From: Methanosarcinaceae archaeon
Lineage (GTDB): Archaea; Halobacteriota; Methanosarcinia; Methanosarcinales; Methanosarcinaceae
DNA: 37,316 bases
Direction: 5' to 3'
Assembly (NCBI GenBank): GCA_020055655.1
Contig: JAIPUR010000026.1
Coordinates: 1 to 37,316, forward strand
In this document: piece by piece, positions 16,354-25,465 of the stretch
Numbering within the stretch: the stretch's first letter is position 1
How the letters are laid out: every line of letters starts with the position of its first letter
Translations under genes and position numbers: made by a program
Notes under the pieces: model-generated
Databases searched by the model: none
Seen by the model: only the letters and a program-made list of their open reading frames with translations
Told to the model about the DNA's origin: nothing

Positions 16354-16364
16354 GTTAATAATCA
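16354..16364 (+). repeat. Second copy of the GTTAATAATCA half-operator
   Basis: The 11 bases GTTAATAATCA repeat the left arm of the palindrome at 16292-16302, 62 bases away. This copy precedes the probable TATA sequence GGCTTATAAC (about 16377-16386) of the rhodanese genes. It may be a weaker site that links both divergent promoters to one regulator. Confidence 0.4.
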
Positions 16365-16431
16365 GATGACTAGTTTGGCTTATAACCGATTCAAATAATA
16401 ACTATTTTATTAAATAAAGGAAAATGGTAGC

Positions 16432-16788
16432 ATGGGAGCAGATGAATACAAAGAGTATATCCGTGAAGATGAGTTCGGGTTCTATGAGATTTCAGTAGAA
16501 GGAGCAAAAAAAATGGTGGATGATGGTAACACTTTTATTCTTGATGTCAGGGACCAGGCTTTCTTTGATCTTTCCCATGTGGTAGATGCACATCGTATGG
16601 ATGTTCTTGATATTGGGAATCGAAAAGATGAGGTTCCACAAGACAAAAATATTCTTGTTTATTGTGAAGTTGGTATTATGAGCATGGCAGCCAGCAAAAA
16701 ACTTATTGACTTTGGTTTCAAGGATGTATACAACATAGAAGGTGGCTTTCAGGGATGGAAAAAAGCCGGATATCCTATTACGGAATAA
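16432..16788 (+). CDS. Single-domain rhodanese (sulfurtransferase)
   Basis: A 118-residue rhodanese-fold protein that would carry a persulfide on its active-site cysteine and hand sulfur to an acceptor. The active loop is YCEVGIMS with C78 as the catalytic residue. The FILDVRD strand and the C-terminal YNIEGGFQGWKKAGYPI segment are characteristic. It is followed 19 bases later by a close paralogue that lacks this cysteine. It is divergent from the PerR-peroxiredoxin operon, so a role in thiol or Fe-S repair under oxidative stress is a reasonable inference. Confidence 0.93.
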   Translation: MGADEYKEYIREDEFGFYEISVEGAKKMVDDGNTFILDVRDQAFFDLSHVVDAHRMDVLDIGNRKDEVPQDKNILVYCEVGIMSMAASKKLIDFGFKDVYNIEGGFQGWKKAGYPITE

Positions 16789-16807
16789 TTTACCAGGAGA
16801 ATACGAC

Positions 16808-17170
16808 ATGGAAGAAAGCAATTATGATGAATATGTAACTAAAAATGTTCTTGGTTTTTATAATGTAAAACTGCCCGGCGCTAAAATGATGCTGGAAAGT
16901 GGTGATTTCTTTATTCTGGATGTAAGACCTGTCAGTATGTTCGGAGCTTCTCATCTTGAGGGTGCTGTTAATATAAACAACCCCACTCTTAGTGACAGAA
17001 TGGGTGAGATACCCCAGGGCAAGAAAATATTACTCTACGATACCATTGATCTTGGTAGTAGAAATTCCGGAAAGAAGCTTGTTGCTGCAGGATTTACAGA
17101 TGTGTATAATATTGTAGGCGGATTTAAGGCCTGGCTTGCTGCGGAATATCCTGTTGTAAGTGATATTTGA
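16808..17170 (+). CDS. Rhodanese-like paralogue lacking the catalytic cysteine
   Basis: A 120-residue rhodanese-fold protein, clearly a tandem duplicate of the gene before it: GFYNVKLPGAKMMLESG, FFILDVR and VYNIVGGFKAWLAAEYPV match the neighbour in order. The active-site position C78 of the neighbour is D78 here (LLYDTIDLGS), and the loop glycine is also displaced, so sulfur transfer by the usual mechanism is not expected. The ATG at 16808 is preceded by AGGAGA; the upstream in-frame ATG at 16742 lies inside the first rhodanese and is rejected. It may be a regulatory or scaffolding subunit of its active partner. Confidence 0.9.
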   Translation: MEESNYDEYVTKNVLGFYNVKLPGAKMMLESGDFFILDVRPVSMFGASHLEGAVNINNPTLSDRMGEIPQGKKILLYDTIDLGSRNSGKKLVAAGFTDVYNIVGGFKAWLAAEYPVVSDI

Positions 17171-17208
17171 TATAGGATTGCTTGTTTAACAGTTTTGAGG
17201 TTCATAAC

Positions 17209-17982
17209 ATGGACAAGATCAGACTAATTTCCTGGAATGTCAATGGCATCAGGGCAGCACAAAAAAAAGGTTTTCTTGATTGGTTACATGAAGAAAGTCC
17301 TGATATAGTATGTATTCAGGAAACGAAAGCTCATAAAGAGCAACTTGACCCTGAACTTGCAGATCCGGAAGCTTATCATAGCTACTTCTCTTCTGCTTTC
17401 AAAAAAGGTTACAGTGGAGTTGCAATATACTCAAAAAGAGAACCATCAAACGTCAAATGTGGTTTCGGCATTGAAAAATTTGATTCTGAGGGCCGGACTT
17501 TGATAGCAGATTATGGGGATTTTGTTCTTTTCAATATTTATTTCCCTAATGGAAAAGCGTCCAAAGAGCGACTTGAGTACAAAATGGAATTCTATGATGC
17601 TTTTCTGGAATACGCTGATGCTCTTAAAGGAAGGGGAAAAAAGCTAGTCGTCTGCGGAGACGTAAATACTGCTCACAAAGAGATAGACCTTGCTCGTCCG
17701 AAAGAAAATGAAAAAACATCTGGATTCCTGCCTGAAGAAAGAGCATGGATCGACAAGCTACTGGATCACGGCTATGTAGACACTTTCCGCAGATTCAATC
17801 AGGAACCTGACAATTATAGCTGGTGGAGTATGCGAACCAGAGCTCGTGAAAGAAATGTGGGCTGGAGGATTGATTATTTTTATGCAAGTGAAAATATCAT
17901 GGATAACATTACCAATTCTTTCATAATGCCTGAAGTGATGGGTTCAGATCATTGTCCCATAGGAATTGATATGGAAATATAA
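17209..17982 (+). CDS. xthA: Exodeoxyribonuclease III / AP endonuclease
   Basis: A DNA-repair enzyme that cleaves at abasic sites and removes blocked 3' ends. It carries the exonuclease-endonuclease-phosphatase fold: [11 protein letters not shown] at the N-terminus, the metal-binding Glu in CIQETK, the catalytic [11 protein letters not shown] segment and the C-terminal GSDHCPIG with the active His. The 257-residue length is normal for ExoIII. The ATG at 17209 has TTGAGGTT upstream; the longer ORF start at 17182 would add nine unconserved residues. It follows the rhodanese pair on the same strand, next to an oxidative-stress module. Confidence 0.95.
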   Translation: MDKIRLISWNVNGIRAAQKKGFLDWLHEESPDIVCIQETKAHKEQLDPELADPEAYHSYFSSAFKKGYSGVAIYSKREPSNVKCGFGIEKFDSEGRTLIADYGDFVLFNIYFPNGKASKERLEYKMEFYDAFLEYADALKGRGKKLVVCGDVNTAHKEIDLARPKENEKTSGFLPEERAWIDKLLDHGYVDTFRRFNQEPDNYSWWSMRTRARERNVGWRIDYFYASENIMDNITNSFIMPEVMGSDHCPIGIDMEI

Positions 17983-18018
17983 GCAGAAATGCTTATGGTT
18001 TCATATTTTCCTAACATT

Positions 18019-18474
18019 CTATTTTTTAATATCATCCATTGCTAGTTGGACTGCATGTTTGGGACTATCAGCTTTGACTGTTCCTTCTATGTTCCATTTC
18101 GATTCAAGGCATATTACCGTTTTTCCCATTGTCAGGGACAATGCAATTTCTGAAAGTGTTCCGTACTCACCATCAATGGCTATTAGTACATCACAGGATT
18201 GTGCAATGATAGCATTTCTTGCATGTCCCATGTTGCTGATTATTTCAATATCAATGTATGGATTAGACTGATTTCTATAGTTACCTGGTAGGATTCCAAT
18301 TGTAGTTCCGCCTGCTGATTTTGCTCCCTTTGAAGCTGCTTCCATAACTCCACCCAATCCTCCACATATCATTACTGCATTGTTCTTTGCAATTTTCTTA
18401 CCGACCTCTTCTGCAATACTTGAAACAGTATTTCCACAAGAGCCAGCACCTATCACTCCAATTTGTACGCTCAT
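18019..18474 (-). CDS. LOG/MoCo-carrier-like Rossmann protein (TIGR00725 type)
   Basis: A 151-residue nucleotide-binding protein of the SLOG superfamily, related to LOG phosphoribohydrolases and molybdenum-cofactor carrier proteins. Visible motifs are the N-terminal IGVIGAGSCG loop, ICGGLGGVMEAASKGA, and GEYGTLSEIA, the variant of the PGGxGTxxE motif that binds the nucleotide phosphate. The length fits the short TIGR00725 group rather than full LOG enzymes. GAGGTTG precedes the ATG. It lies 20 bases downstream of the Tsr3 gene on the same strand and is probably co-transcribed with it. The substrate is not predictable from sequence. Confidence 0.85.
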   Translation of the reverse strand: MSVQIGVIGAGSCGNTVSSIAEEVGKKIAKNNAVMICGGLGGVMEAASKGAKSAGGTTIGILPGNYRNQSNPYIDIEIISNMGHARNAIIAQSCDVLIAIDGEYGTLSEIALSLTMGKTVICLESKWNIEGTVKADSPKHAVQLAMDDIKK

Positions 18475-18494
18475 TTCAACCTCTGATCAAATTA

Positions 18495-19016
18495 TCACAT
18501 GTATCGACTCTGTATCTGTAGTATCTCTTTGCTGTTCTTAGCAGTGGAATAATCTTCCAGAGGTTCTTGATTCAGCTCCAGGAAAGTATGTCCCCAGTTG
18601 AATTTACTCATGACCTTTTCAGCTTGCTCCTTGTATCCAAGGATGTAGAGGGATGCAGCAAAGGCTTCTGATGATGTTAGTTTAAAAGGTCTCCCAAAAT
18701 TGACTGGGTTTGCTGCGACAAGGTATGGTAAAGCTCTATGTTGTAAGTGCATCCTCATGATCTGTGGAAATACTTCTTCTAAGTGTTCCCAGGAACAATC
18801 AAGGACAGTTATGCCTTTTTTAACATCGTCTGCAGGCGATATGGCTTTTTCAGCCATGGGGTCCAATAAAATAGAGCCTCTGGGTATTTTATTCACTTTG
18901 TCTGATATTCTTGCAAGATCAAAGCGTGCCAATTTTTTCCCCGTACATTTTTTAGGGTCGCATTGTTTTGCGTGATAAATAAAGAGCTTAAGGTCCTTGT
19001 CATACATTTTATTCAT
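18495..19016 (-). CDS. tsr3: Tsr3-type rRNA aminocarboxypropyltransferase (DUF367)
   Basis: A SPOUT-like enzyme that transfers the aminocarboxypropyl group of S-adenosylmethionine to a hypermodified base near the decoding site of small-subunit rRNA, a late ribosome-maturation step shared by archaea and eukaryotes. Family landmarks are the N-terminal [16 protein letters not shown] segment, the [16 protein letters not shown] stretch, VLDCSWEH and the [17 protein letters not shown] region, with a C-terminal helical part containing [11 protein letters not shown]. The length of 173 residues is typical. An ATG three codons later (MYDKD) is an equally possible start; neither has a clear ribosome-binding site. 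Confidence 0.92.
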   Translation of the reverse strand: MNKMYDKDLKLFIYHAKQCDPKKCTGKKLARFDLARISDKVNKIPRGSILLDPMAEKAISPADDVKKGITVLDCSWEHLEEVFPQIMRMHLQHRALPYLVAANPVNFGRPFKLTSSEAFAASLYILGYKEQAEKVMSKFNWGHTFLELNQEPLEDYSTAKNSKEILQIQSRYM

Positions 19017-19209
19017 GGCTATCTGTTCGTGTAATCCTATATATTGATTGTTTCTCCTTTTATCGAATTATTCTATGGCTATTATTATAGTTACCTTTTT
19101 ATATTTACAATACATTTTCTAATAAAATATATTTCATTGTGACTTTAATAAATATGACAATGCTGTTGAATCAATTCTTCGGCTATCGATACAATTATCG
19201 GGGTGTTCT

Positions 19210-20007
19210 ATGACCGCAAAAATATATGCAATCGTATCTGGAAAGGGTGGTACTGGTTCTACAACCGCCACAATAAACCTTGGGGCCTCACTCGCAGGTT
19301 TTGCTAAAAAGACTCTTATTATAGACGCTGACATTGGCGTACCTACTATTGGATTAATGCTTGGGATCGAGACAGCAAAAGCAACATTGCATGATGTTCT
19401 AACAGGGGTGGACAGTGTTAAAGAAGCTATTTATGATGGTCCCAATAATCTAAAAATAATTCCTGGTAGTATCTCCTTGCAGAGTTTTCTCAAAGTAGAT
19501 CCAGATAATATATCTGATGTCATTGAGCAGGTTAAAGATGATTATGAATTCATTTTGATCGATTCTCCAACAGGTATTGGCAAAGCATCTCTGTCCATTT
19601 TATCAATTGCAGATGAGGTTATACAGGTCACTAATCCTGACATTGCATCCCTTGCAGGTGCTATGAAGCTAAAATCAATATCAGAAAGCATGCACAATCA
19701 ATTCAAGGGAGTTATAGTTAACAGAACTGGTGTGATAGTTAACGAATTAAGTAGTGAGAGAATTGAAAACACACTTGGTCTAAAAACACTTGAAACTCTG
19801 CCTGAAGATGTAAATGTGAAAAATTCAGTCGCATTTAAAGCTCCAATAGTTACCAAGTATCCTGGTTCTCCATTTTCGATAGGTATCAACAGGCTTTCAG
19901 CAGAAATGGCAGGTATTAAAGTTCCTGCAGTTGAAACATTTGTTGAGGAAAATAGATCAAAATCTAAAATAGGTAAAAAATTCTCATTCTCAAAGAAGAA
20001 TAAATGA
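19210..20007 (+). CDS. MinD/ParA-like ATPase homologue with altered P-loop (TadZ/CpaE-like)
   Basis: A 265-residue SIMIBI-class protein. The deviant Walker A is SGKGGTGSTT at residues 10-19: the signature Lys (K12) is kept but the usual invariant second Lys is S17. The Asp loop IIDADIGVP and the Walker B-like FILIDSPTGIG remain. Loss of that lysine normally weakens or abolishes ATP hydrolysis, as reported for some TadZ/CpaE pilus-localising proteins. It has a basic C-terminal tail (SKIGKKFSFSKKNK) that might bind membrane or DNA. It is 76 bases upstream of a TadA-like ATPase and two TadB/C-like membrane genes, so it is probably the positioning component of that machine. Confidence 0.9.
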   Translation: MTAKIYAIVSGKGGTGSTTATINLGASLAGFAKKTLIIDADIGVPTIGLMLGIETAKATLHDVLTGVDSVKEAIYDGPNNLKIIPGSISLQSFLKVDPDNISDVIEQVKDDYEFILIDSPTGIGKASLSILSIADEVIQVTNPDIASLAGAMKLKSISESMHNQFKGVIVNRTGVIVNELSSERIENTLGLKTLETLPEDVNVKNSVAFKAPIVTKYPGSPFSIGINRLSAEMAGIKVPAVETFVEENRSKSKIGKKFSFSKKNK

Positions 20008-20083
20008 GTCGATTGTTTCTAAGGACCAAAGCTAGATCGTACATCTAATAATTTGAAAATGACACTTAAATGGGGCCGTATTA

Positions 20084-22102
20084 ATGGATGAGAAATTGGA
20101 AAAAGAAACCGATGAAATAAAAGAACATCCTCTTCATATTGATGAATTAAAGGCTGCTGGTACAGTATCTGTTCCTGAAACTGAGTCGGTCGCTATTCCT
20201 GAACAGGAAGAATCAGATACATCAGAACCCATGGACCTATCAGAAGATCTTGCAGATAATAATACAAATGAAATTCATCCGCTCGTTGATGATGATTCAT
20301 CAGTTGATGAACTGGCAGATCTTATATTACCAGCAGATGAGGTCGTCAGTATCGAGGAATTGAAAAATAGAATTAGTTCTTTTGTTTCAGAATATGAATA
20401 TGAAGATAATGTTTCTGAAGCTGATCAGAGTTCCTGGGAAAAGGCAATTAAAGATATTTTTGATGAAGAACTAATTGAAGAAGAGATCATTGATGATGAC
20501 GAAGATGAATCCGAATCTCTGATCGATAAAGTGAACAAGCTCTTCTCAAGAAAAAAGATCAATCTGGAAGCGTACAATATAATTGAACATGGTCCTATGG
20601 TTGATTTCACTATCTCCTCAGATAATCCGTTCAAGGAAGTTGAACTATATGAGGTCAATGCTCCTTATGCTTATGTAAGAATTGCATATAATCCTGAATC
20701 TCATGAATTCCAATATCAGGCAATTGAGCCTATTCTTTCTCATAAGGAAGAAGAACTTCTTGAGAGCATCAAGATAAAATTCATAGAAACGCTCAATGTT
20801 AATTTAAATAATGTTTCCAGGGGGAATGCAGAATCTTATCTTCGAGAAAATGTAATGAGGTATCTGGAAGAGTTCCAGATCGATATCTCTCCTAGAAAAC
20901 GTGAACGTATCATGTATCATATTGTCAGGAACTATGTAGGCTATGGTGATATTGATATATTGATGAGGGATTCGAATATCGAGGATATTTCATGTGATGG
21001 TCCTGACACTCCGATCTATATTTACCATAGGGAATACAATTCCATTCCTTCTAATATAGTGTTCCCTGATGATGATATACTTGATTCATTTTCAATACGC
21101 ATAGCACAAATATGTGGAAGGCACGTATCCATTGCCAGACCTTTGCTGGATGCAACTATGCCGGATGGCTCTCGTATTCAGCTAACTCTTGGAAGAGAGA
21201 TCACAACCCGCGGTAGTACCTTTACCATAAGGCGTTTCAGGGATGATCCAATCACTCCAACGAACCTTGTAAACTTCCACACCTTCTCAACTGCAATGAT
21301 GGCCTATCTGTGGCTTTCAGTTGATTCCAGTAAGAGTTTGATATTTGCAGGAGGTACTGCATCTGGAAAAACCACTGCTATGAATGCAGTTTCTCTTTTC
21401 ATTCAGCCTGAAATGAAGATCGTTTCAATTGAAGATACCAGAGAACTGAACCTCACTCATCCTAACTGGATCCCTGGAGTAACTCGTGCGTCCTTTGCTG
21501 GTGATGAAAAGGGTTCTATTGAAATGTACGAACTTCTTAAAGCTTCACTTCGTCAAAGGCCTGAATATATATTGGTGGGTGAAGTCAGAGGTGCAGAAGC
21601 ATATGTTCTATTTCAGGCAATGTCTACCGGACACACCACATTCTCAACAATGCATGCTGATTCCGTACAATCTGTAGTTCACAGGCTGGAAAATCCTCCG
21701 ATAAATGTTCCAAGGATAATGATACAGGCTCTAGACCTTGTTGCAATCCAGGTCCAGGTAAAGGTAAATGGTGAGCGTGTAAGGCGATGTAAAACGCTAA
21801 CTGAAATAGTTGGTGTAGATCCACGAACGGGTGAACTTCTTACCAATGATGTATTTACATGGGATGCTGCAAGAGATATGTTCCAGTATTCCGGTAGGTC
21901 CTATATTATTGAAAGTGTCATGGAGAATAGGGGTTGGACCGAAGAAAGGGTTCGGGATGAATTAAAGCGTAGACAGGACATACTTGAATGGTTACGCAAG
22001 GAGAAGATCGCAAAATATGACTCCTTTGCTAAGATCGTAGTTGCATATAATCGTGAACCTGAGACAATAATGAAAATGGTGAGGCAGGGGTTAGATGGCT
22101 AG
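20084..22102 (+). CDS. Type II/IV secretion (TadA/GspE-like) ATPase
   Basis: The hexameric motor that drives assembly or secretion in type IV pilus-like systems. The first ~160 residues are very acidic (long Glu/Asp stretches) and probably disordered. The conserved core follows, with the subfamily motif RRFRDDPITP, Walker A GGTASGKTT at residues 423-431, the Asp-box region IVSIEDTRELNL, Walker B YILVGEVRGAEA and the His box MSTGHTTFSTMHADS. The length of 672 residues exceeds typical TadA because of the acidic extension. The next gene starts inside its last codons. No pilin, prepilin peptidase or archaellum gene is next to the cluster in this window. Confidence 0.95.
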   Translation: MDEKLEKETDEIKEHPLHIDELKAAGTVSVPETESVAIPEQEESDTSEPMDLSEDLADNNTNEIHPLVDDDSSVDELADLILPADEVVSIEELKNRISSFVSEYEYEDNVSEADQSSWEKAIKDIFDEELIEEEIIDDDEDESESLIDKVNKLFSRKKINLEAYNIIEHGPMVDFTISSDNPFKEVELYEVNAPYAYVRIAYNPESHEFQYQAIEPILSHKEEELLESIKIKFIETLNVNLNNVSRGNAESYLRENVMRYLEEFQIDISPRKRERIMYHIVRNYVGYGDIDILMRDSNIEDISCDGPDTPIYIYHREYNSIPSNIVFPDDDILDSFSIRIAQICGRHVSIARPLLDATMPDGSRIQLTLGREITTRGSTFTIRRFRDDPITPTNLVNFHTFSTAMMAYLWLSVDSSKSLIFAGGTASGKTTAMNAVSLFIQPEMKIVSIEDTRELNLTHPNWIPGVTRASFAGDEKGSIEMYELLKASLRQRPEYILVGEVRGAEAYVLFQAMSTGHTTFSTMHADSVQSVVHRLENPPINVPRIMIQALDLVAIQVQVKVNGERVRRCKTLTEIVGVDPRTGELLTNDVFTWDAARDMFQYSGRSYIIESVMENRGWTEERVRDELKRRQDILEWLRKEKIAKYDSFAKIVVAYNREPETIMKMVRQGLDG

Positions 22103-23018
22103 TCTGTATTTCCTATTTGCGTACAACCTTTTTGGTAAATATTTTGAGAATAAGAGGCTTGAGTACTTTGGTCTTCGGCATAATCTGCTAAAGAACAGGC
22201 AGGATATGAGATACGATATGTATCTATCCGGTGCATTGCTAAGTGGTATTCTATCTTCCATAGCTGCTCTGGTATTTTTCACTCTGGTAGTTGCAATATT
22301 TGGAGTACCTGAGTTTCGGGCAACCAGACTTACTTTTCCTATGTGGTTCGCACCTTATCTTGAGTACAAATCAATTGTATTCGGAATGTTCGGTGCTATA
22401 TTTATTTCAGTTCTTGTATTCGCAATCGTTTATAAGCTCTTCATGACCTATCCTCTTGTGATTGCAGGCGATAGGAAGAGAAAAATCGATGCTATACTGC
22501 CGTATGCTATAAACTATATGTCTGCAATGTCCGGAGCAGGTGTACTACCAGTTGACCTTTTCCGATCACTTGCAAAAAACCCGATATATGGTGAGGTTGC
22601 GATTGAATGTGAGTACCTTGTACGGGATATTGAGATACTGGGTCATGATCTGGTAGGAGCTATGAAAAATCTTATAGCCAGTACTCCTTCAACAGCTCTC
22701 CAGGATTTCCTTCAGGGTGCAATTACTGTGATTACCTCTGGTGGAGAGCTTGAAACTTATTTTCAGCTAAAGACGGAACAGTATCTTGTAGAAAACCGCC
22801 AAAACCAGAAAGAGTTCCTGGAAACACTTGGCCTTCTGGGTGAAACCTACGTGACAGCTTTTGTCGCTGGTCCATTGTTTCTCATTGTGGTAATCTCTAT
22901 TATGTCGATCATGGGTAATGTGCAGATGATCTTCCTTTACCTGATCATATATGCCATGATACCTTTTGGAAACACAATGTACGTGATCCTGATAAGTGCT
23001 ATGACTCCGGAGGTATAA
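22095..23018 (+). CDS. TadB/GspF-like membrane platform protein (T2SSF family)
   Basis: A 307-residue inner-membrane protein of the type II secretion F family. Hydrophobic segments appear at about residues 45-70, 95-118 and, as a pair, 250-300, with a cytoplasmic T2SSF domain between them (ILPYAINYMSAMSGAGVLPVDLFRSL). It starts in overlap with the ATPase stop, indicating translational coupling. It ends one base before the second T2SSF gene. The pair of F-family proteins matches the TadB-TadC pair of Tad pili. Which one is TadB and which TadC is not assigned with certainty. Confidence 0.93.
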   Translation: MASLYFLFAYNLFGKYFENKRLEYFGLRHNLLKNRQDMRYDMYLSGALLSGILSSIAALVFFTLVVAIFGVPEFRATRLTFPMWFAPYLEYKSIVFGMFGAIFISVLVFAIVYKLFMTYPLVIAGDRKRKIDAILPYAINYMSAMSGAGVLPVDLFRSLAKNPIYGEVAIECEYLVRDIEILGHDLVGAMKNLIASTPSTALQDFLQGAITVITSGGELETYFQLKTEQYLVENRQNQKEFLETLGLLGETYVTAFVAGPLFLIVVISIMSIMGNVQMIFLYLIIYAMIPFGNTMYVILISAMTPEV

Positions 23019-23019
23019 G

Positions 23020-24021
23020 ATGAATTTCAAAGATTTGTTATTGTCGGTAGGATCATTATCTCCGGCTCAAGATAATACACTTTCAGAAGATGAATTGCGT
23101 GAACTTGAGGATGCACTTATTGATTCAAGGATAGAAGAATCCAAGAAAAATATACTTGTAAAGGAATTTTTCAAAAAACCAGCTAAAACAATTTATAAAC
23201 ATCCTCAATATGCTTTCCTCATAAGTATTCCTGTGGCTTTAATGGCTTTTACGGTCGGTATGATCTTCGCATGGGGTACGGTTCTCATAGATGATGTGAT
23301 AATATTCACAATACTTATTTCTATAACTCCGCCTGCAATTGCATATCATAAAAAGTACAAGAACACTGATAATGTGGAGGAATATCTTCCCGTATTCCTT
23401 AGAGATGTGTCTGAGATGAGTAAGGCAGGTCTAACTTTACCAAGAGCTGTTAACACAGTTGCAAAAGGTGAATATGGGGCGCTAACTAAAGAAGTTCAAC
23501 ACATGGATTCTTCTATGTCATGGGGTGTTTCTTTCGAGCACACGCTCCTCAACTTTGCCAGGCGTGTAAATACGCCTATTATCGAAAGATCTGTGGCTCT
23601 CATTACTCAGGCAAGCAGAGCCGGTGGTAAAGTGTCATCCGTTCTGGAAGCTGCTGCCCGTGATGCAAGAGAAGTTAAGGTCCTGGAACGTGAAAGAAAC
23701 GGGAACATGATGGTGTATGTGGTTATAAGCTACATGTCATTCTTTGTGTTCATTTTCGTGATCGCAATGCTAACATCATCATTTGTACCCGCAATGGCAG
23801 AAGCTGGTAAAGCTGCTTCTGCTGCAGGGGCAGGCTCACAGTTCATAGGTGCTTTTGATCCATCTGTATATAGCAGACTGATGATGCACACAGCTGTACT
23901 TCAAGGCTTTATGAGTGGTCTTGTTGCCGGACAGATGGGTGAAGGTTCTGTATATCAGGGTCTCAAACACTCGATAGTTCTAACACTTATAGCCTGGACA
24001 GTATTTACTTTCCTGATATAA
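23020..24021 (+). CDS. TadC/GspF-like membrane platform protein (T2SSF family)
   Basis: The second F-family platform protein, 333 residues. A polar N-terminus of about 65 residues precedes two hydrophobic segments (near 66-88 and 92-110). The T2SSF domain follows (LPVFLRDVSEMSKAGLTLPRAV), then transmembrane stretches near 240-255, 285-305 and at the extreme C-terminus. The ATG at 23020 is supported by GGAGGT in the end of the preceding gene. It is the last gene of the MinD-like, ATPase, platform, platform cluster and is convergent with the fumarase genes. Confidence 0.93.
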   Translation: MNFKDLLLSVGSLSPAQDNTLSEDELRELEDALIDSRIEESKKNILVKEFFKKPAKTIYKHPQYAFLISIPVALMAFTVGMIFAWGTVLIDDVIIFTILISITPPAIAYHKKYKNTDNVEEYLPVFLRDVSEMSKAGLTLPRAVNTVAKGEYGALTKEVQHMDSSMSWGVSFEHTLLNFARRVNTPIIERSVALITQASRAGGKVSSVLEAAARDAREVKVLERERNGNMMVYVVISYMSFFVFIFVIAMLTSSFVPAMAEAGKAASAAGAGSQFIGAFDPSVYSRLMMHTAVLQGFMSGLVAGQMGEGSVYQGLKHSIVLTLIAWTVFTFLI

Positions 24022-24053
24022 GTGAAAATTGAAACTCAAATAAAAAAGTAAGA

Positions 24054-24626
24054 TCAAAGGCCAGAATATATTTTTCTGGCTTTTTCATCTATTTTTGAAA
24101 AAAGATCATTGCCTTTTGCGTCAATGCCGACTACCAGAGGTCCAAAATTCTCGACCTCAAGAACCCATACCGCTTCAGGCATTCCAAGTTCCAGCCAATG
24201 TACTTCCTTTACGTTTATTATGTTCTCCGAAGCAAGTGCAGCACATCCACCAGTAAATGCCAGGTAGACACATTTATCCTGCATTGCTTCGGTAACATTT
24301 GTCATTCCACCTTTTCCAATAAGGGCAAAAACATTATATTTGTCAAGTAGTTCCGGTGTCATTTTAGACATTCGGGCACTTGTTGTTGGTCCGGCAGCAA
24401 CGATTTCCCATTTATCTTCTATTTTTCTCATCAATGGTCCGCAATGGTAGATAACTGATTCATCAAGTCCAAATGGAATCTCTTTTCCATTTTCTGTTTT
24501 TTCAAGAATATGAGCATGAGCCTCATCTCTGGCAGTGAGGATAGTTCCGTTAAGGTGTACAATATCGCCTGCTGAAAGCTTTGTAATATCCTCCTTTTTC
24601 AGTGGCATTGTCAGGTTATATTCCAT
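24054..24626 (-). CDS. Fumarate hydratase class I, beta subunit
   Basis: The C-terminal-domain subunit of the two-subunit, [4Fe-4S]-dependent fumarase, which interconverts fumarate and malate. Recognisable segments are the N-terminal LSAGDIVHLNGTILTARDEAH, YHCGPLM, AAGPTTSARM, ALIGKGGMT, TGGCAALA and the terminal GIDAKGNDLF. The length of 190 residues is normal. It overlaps the alpha subunit stop in a TAATG arrangement, ensuring balanced synthesis. In methanogens the enzyme belongs to the partial tricarboxylic acid cycle. The tartrate dehydratase of the same family is the alternative, but fumarase is more likely in a methanogen. Confidence 0.93.
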   Translation of the reverse strand: MEYNLTMPLKKEDITKLSAGDIVHLNGTILTARDEAHAHILEKTENGKEIPFGLDESVIYHCGPLMRKIEDKWEIVAAGPTTSARMSKMTPELLDKYNVFALIGKGGMTNVTEAMQDKCVYLAFTGGCAALASENIINVKEVHWLELGMPEAVWVLEVENFGPLVVGIDAKGNDLFSKIDEKARKIYSGL

Positions 24627-25465
24627 TACTCTTCACCTCCAAGTATTATGGATGCATGGCGATTGGCCCAACATTGAATGTTCACAGCTACAGGAAGGGA
24701 TGCTGTATGGCAATGCGCTTTTTTCATGTGCACTGCCAGAGCAGTAGTGTCGCCACCAAGCCCCATTGGTCCTATACCAAGGGAATTAACATCTTTGAGT
24801 ATGGATAGTTCTAATTCATTCATATCTGTCATGTTCTCAAGCAAGGATGCTTTGGCAAGCCTTGCTGCTTTATCGAAAGATCCACCAATACCAATACCAA
24901 TTACAATTGGCGGGCAGGGTTTCCCTCCGGCATTAAGGACTGTCTCAAGAACAAAGTTCCGTATCTGATCAGTTTCTGTTGGATTTAGCATTTTTACCGC
25001 GCTCATATTTTCAGAGCCGGCACCTTTTGGAGCCACAGTTATCTTCAGCTTGTTTCCGTCGCAGAAGTTATATTTGATATCAGGGATCCCATCACCTGTG
25101 TTGTCCTTACTGTTATTTCGTGTAAGGGGATCTACAGAATTTGGTCTTAGGGGGATGGATATTGTTGCCTTCCTAACTCCTTCTTCAATTGCTGCATCAA
25201 GATTGAAATCAATGGCTAAGTCTCTCCCGATCTCTACAAAAAATATCAATATTCCTGTGTCCTGGCAAATAGGTACTTTGTTGCGACTGGCAATATCGAT
25301 ATTCTTTAGTATAGCATTCAATTGTTCTCTGGCAACAGTGGATGATTCACCATCTTTAGCTTTTTGAATAGTTTCTATAACATCTTCTGATAGGGTTGTC
25401 TCAGCCTTTCTTAGAATGCTTACCGTTGCTTCTACTACGTTATTGTAAGAAACTTCATTTGACAA
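24626..25465 (-). CDS. Fumarate hydratase class I, alpha subunit
   Basis: The [4Fe-4S] cluster-bearing subunit of fumarase. The three cluster cysteines are recognisable in [14 protein letters not shown] and AHCHTAS. The [15 protein letters not shown] segment and the [15 protein letters not shown] stretch are family signatures. The length of 279 residues is normal for the separate alpha subunit. It is the first gene of a two-gene operon with the beta subunit. The region upstream toward the tRNA gene has no other frame. Confidence 0.95.
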   Translation of the reverse strand: MSNEVSYNNVVEATVSILRKAETTLSEDVIETIQKAKDGESSTVAREQLNAILKNIDIASRNKVPICQDTGILIFFVEIGRDLAIDFNLDAAIEEGVRKATISIPLRPNSVDPLTRNNSKDNTGDGIPDIKYNFCDGNKLKITVAPKGAGSENMSAVKMLNPTETDQIRNFVLETVLNAGGKPCPPIVIGIGIGGSFDKAARLAKASLLENMTDMNELELSILKDVNSLGIGPMGLGGDTTALAVHMKKAHCHTASLPVAVNIQCWANRHASIILGGEE

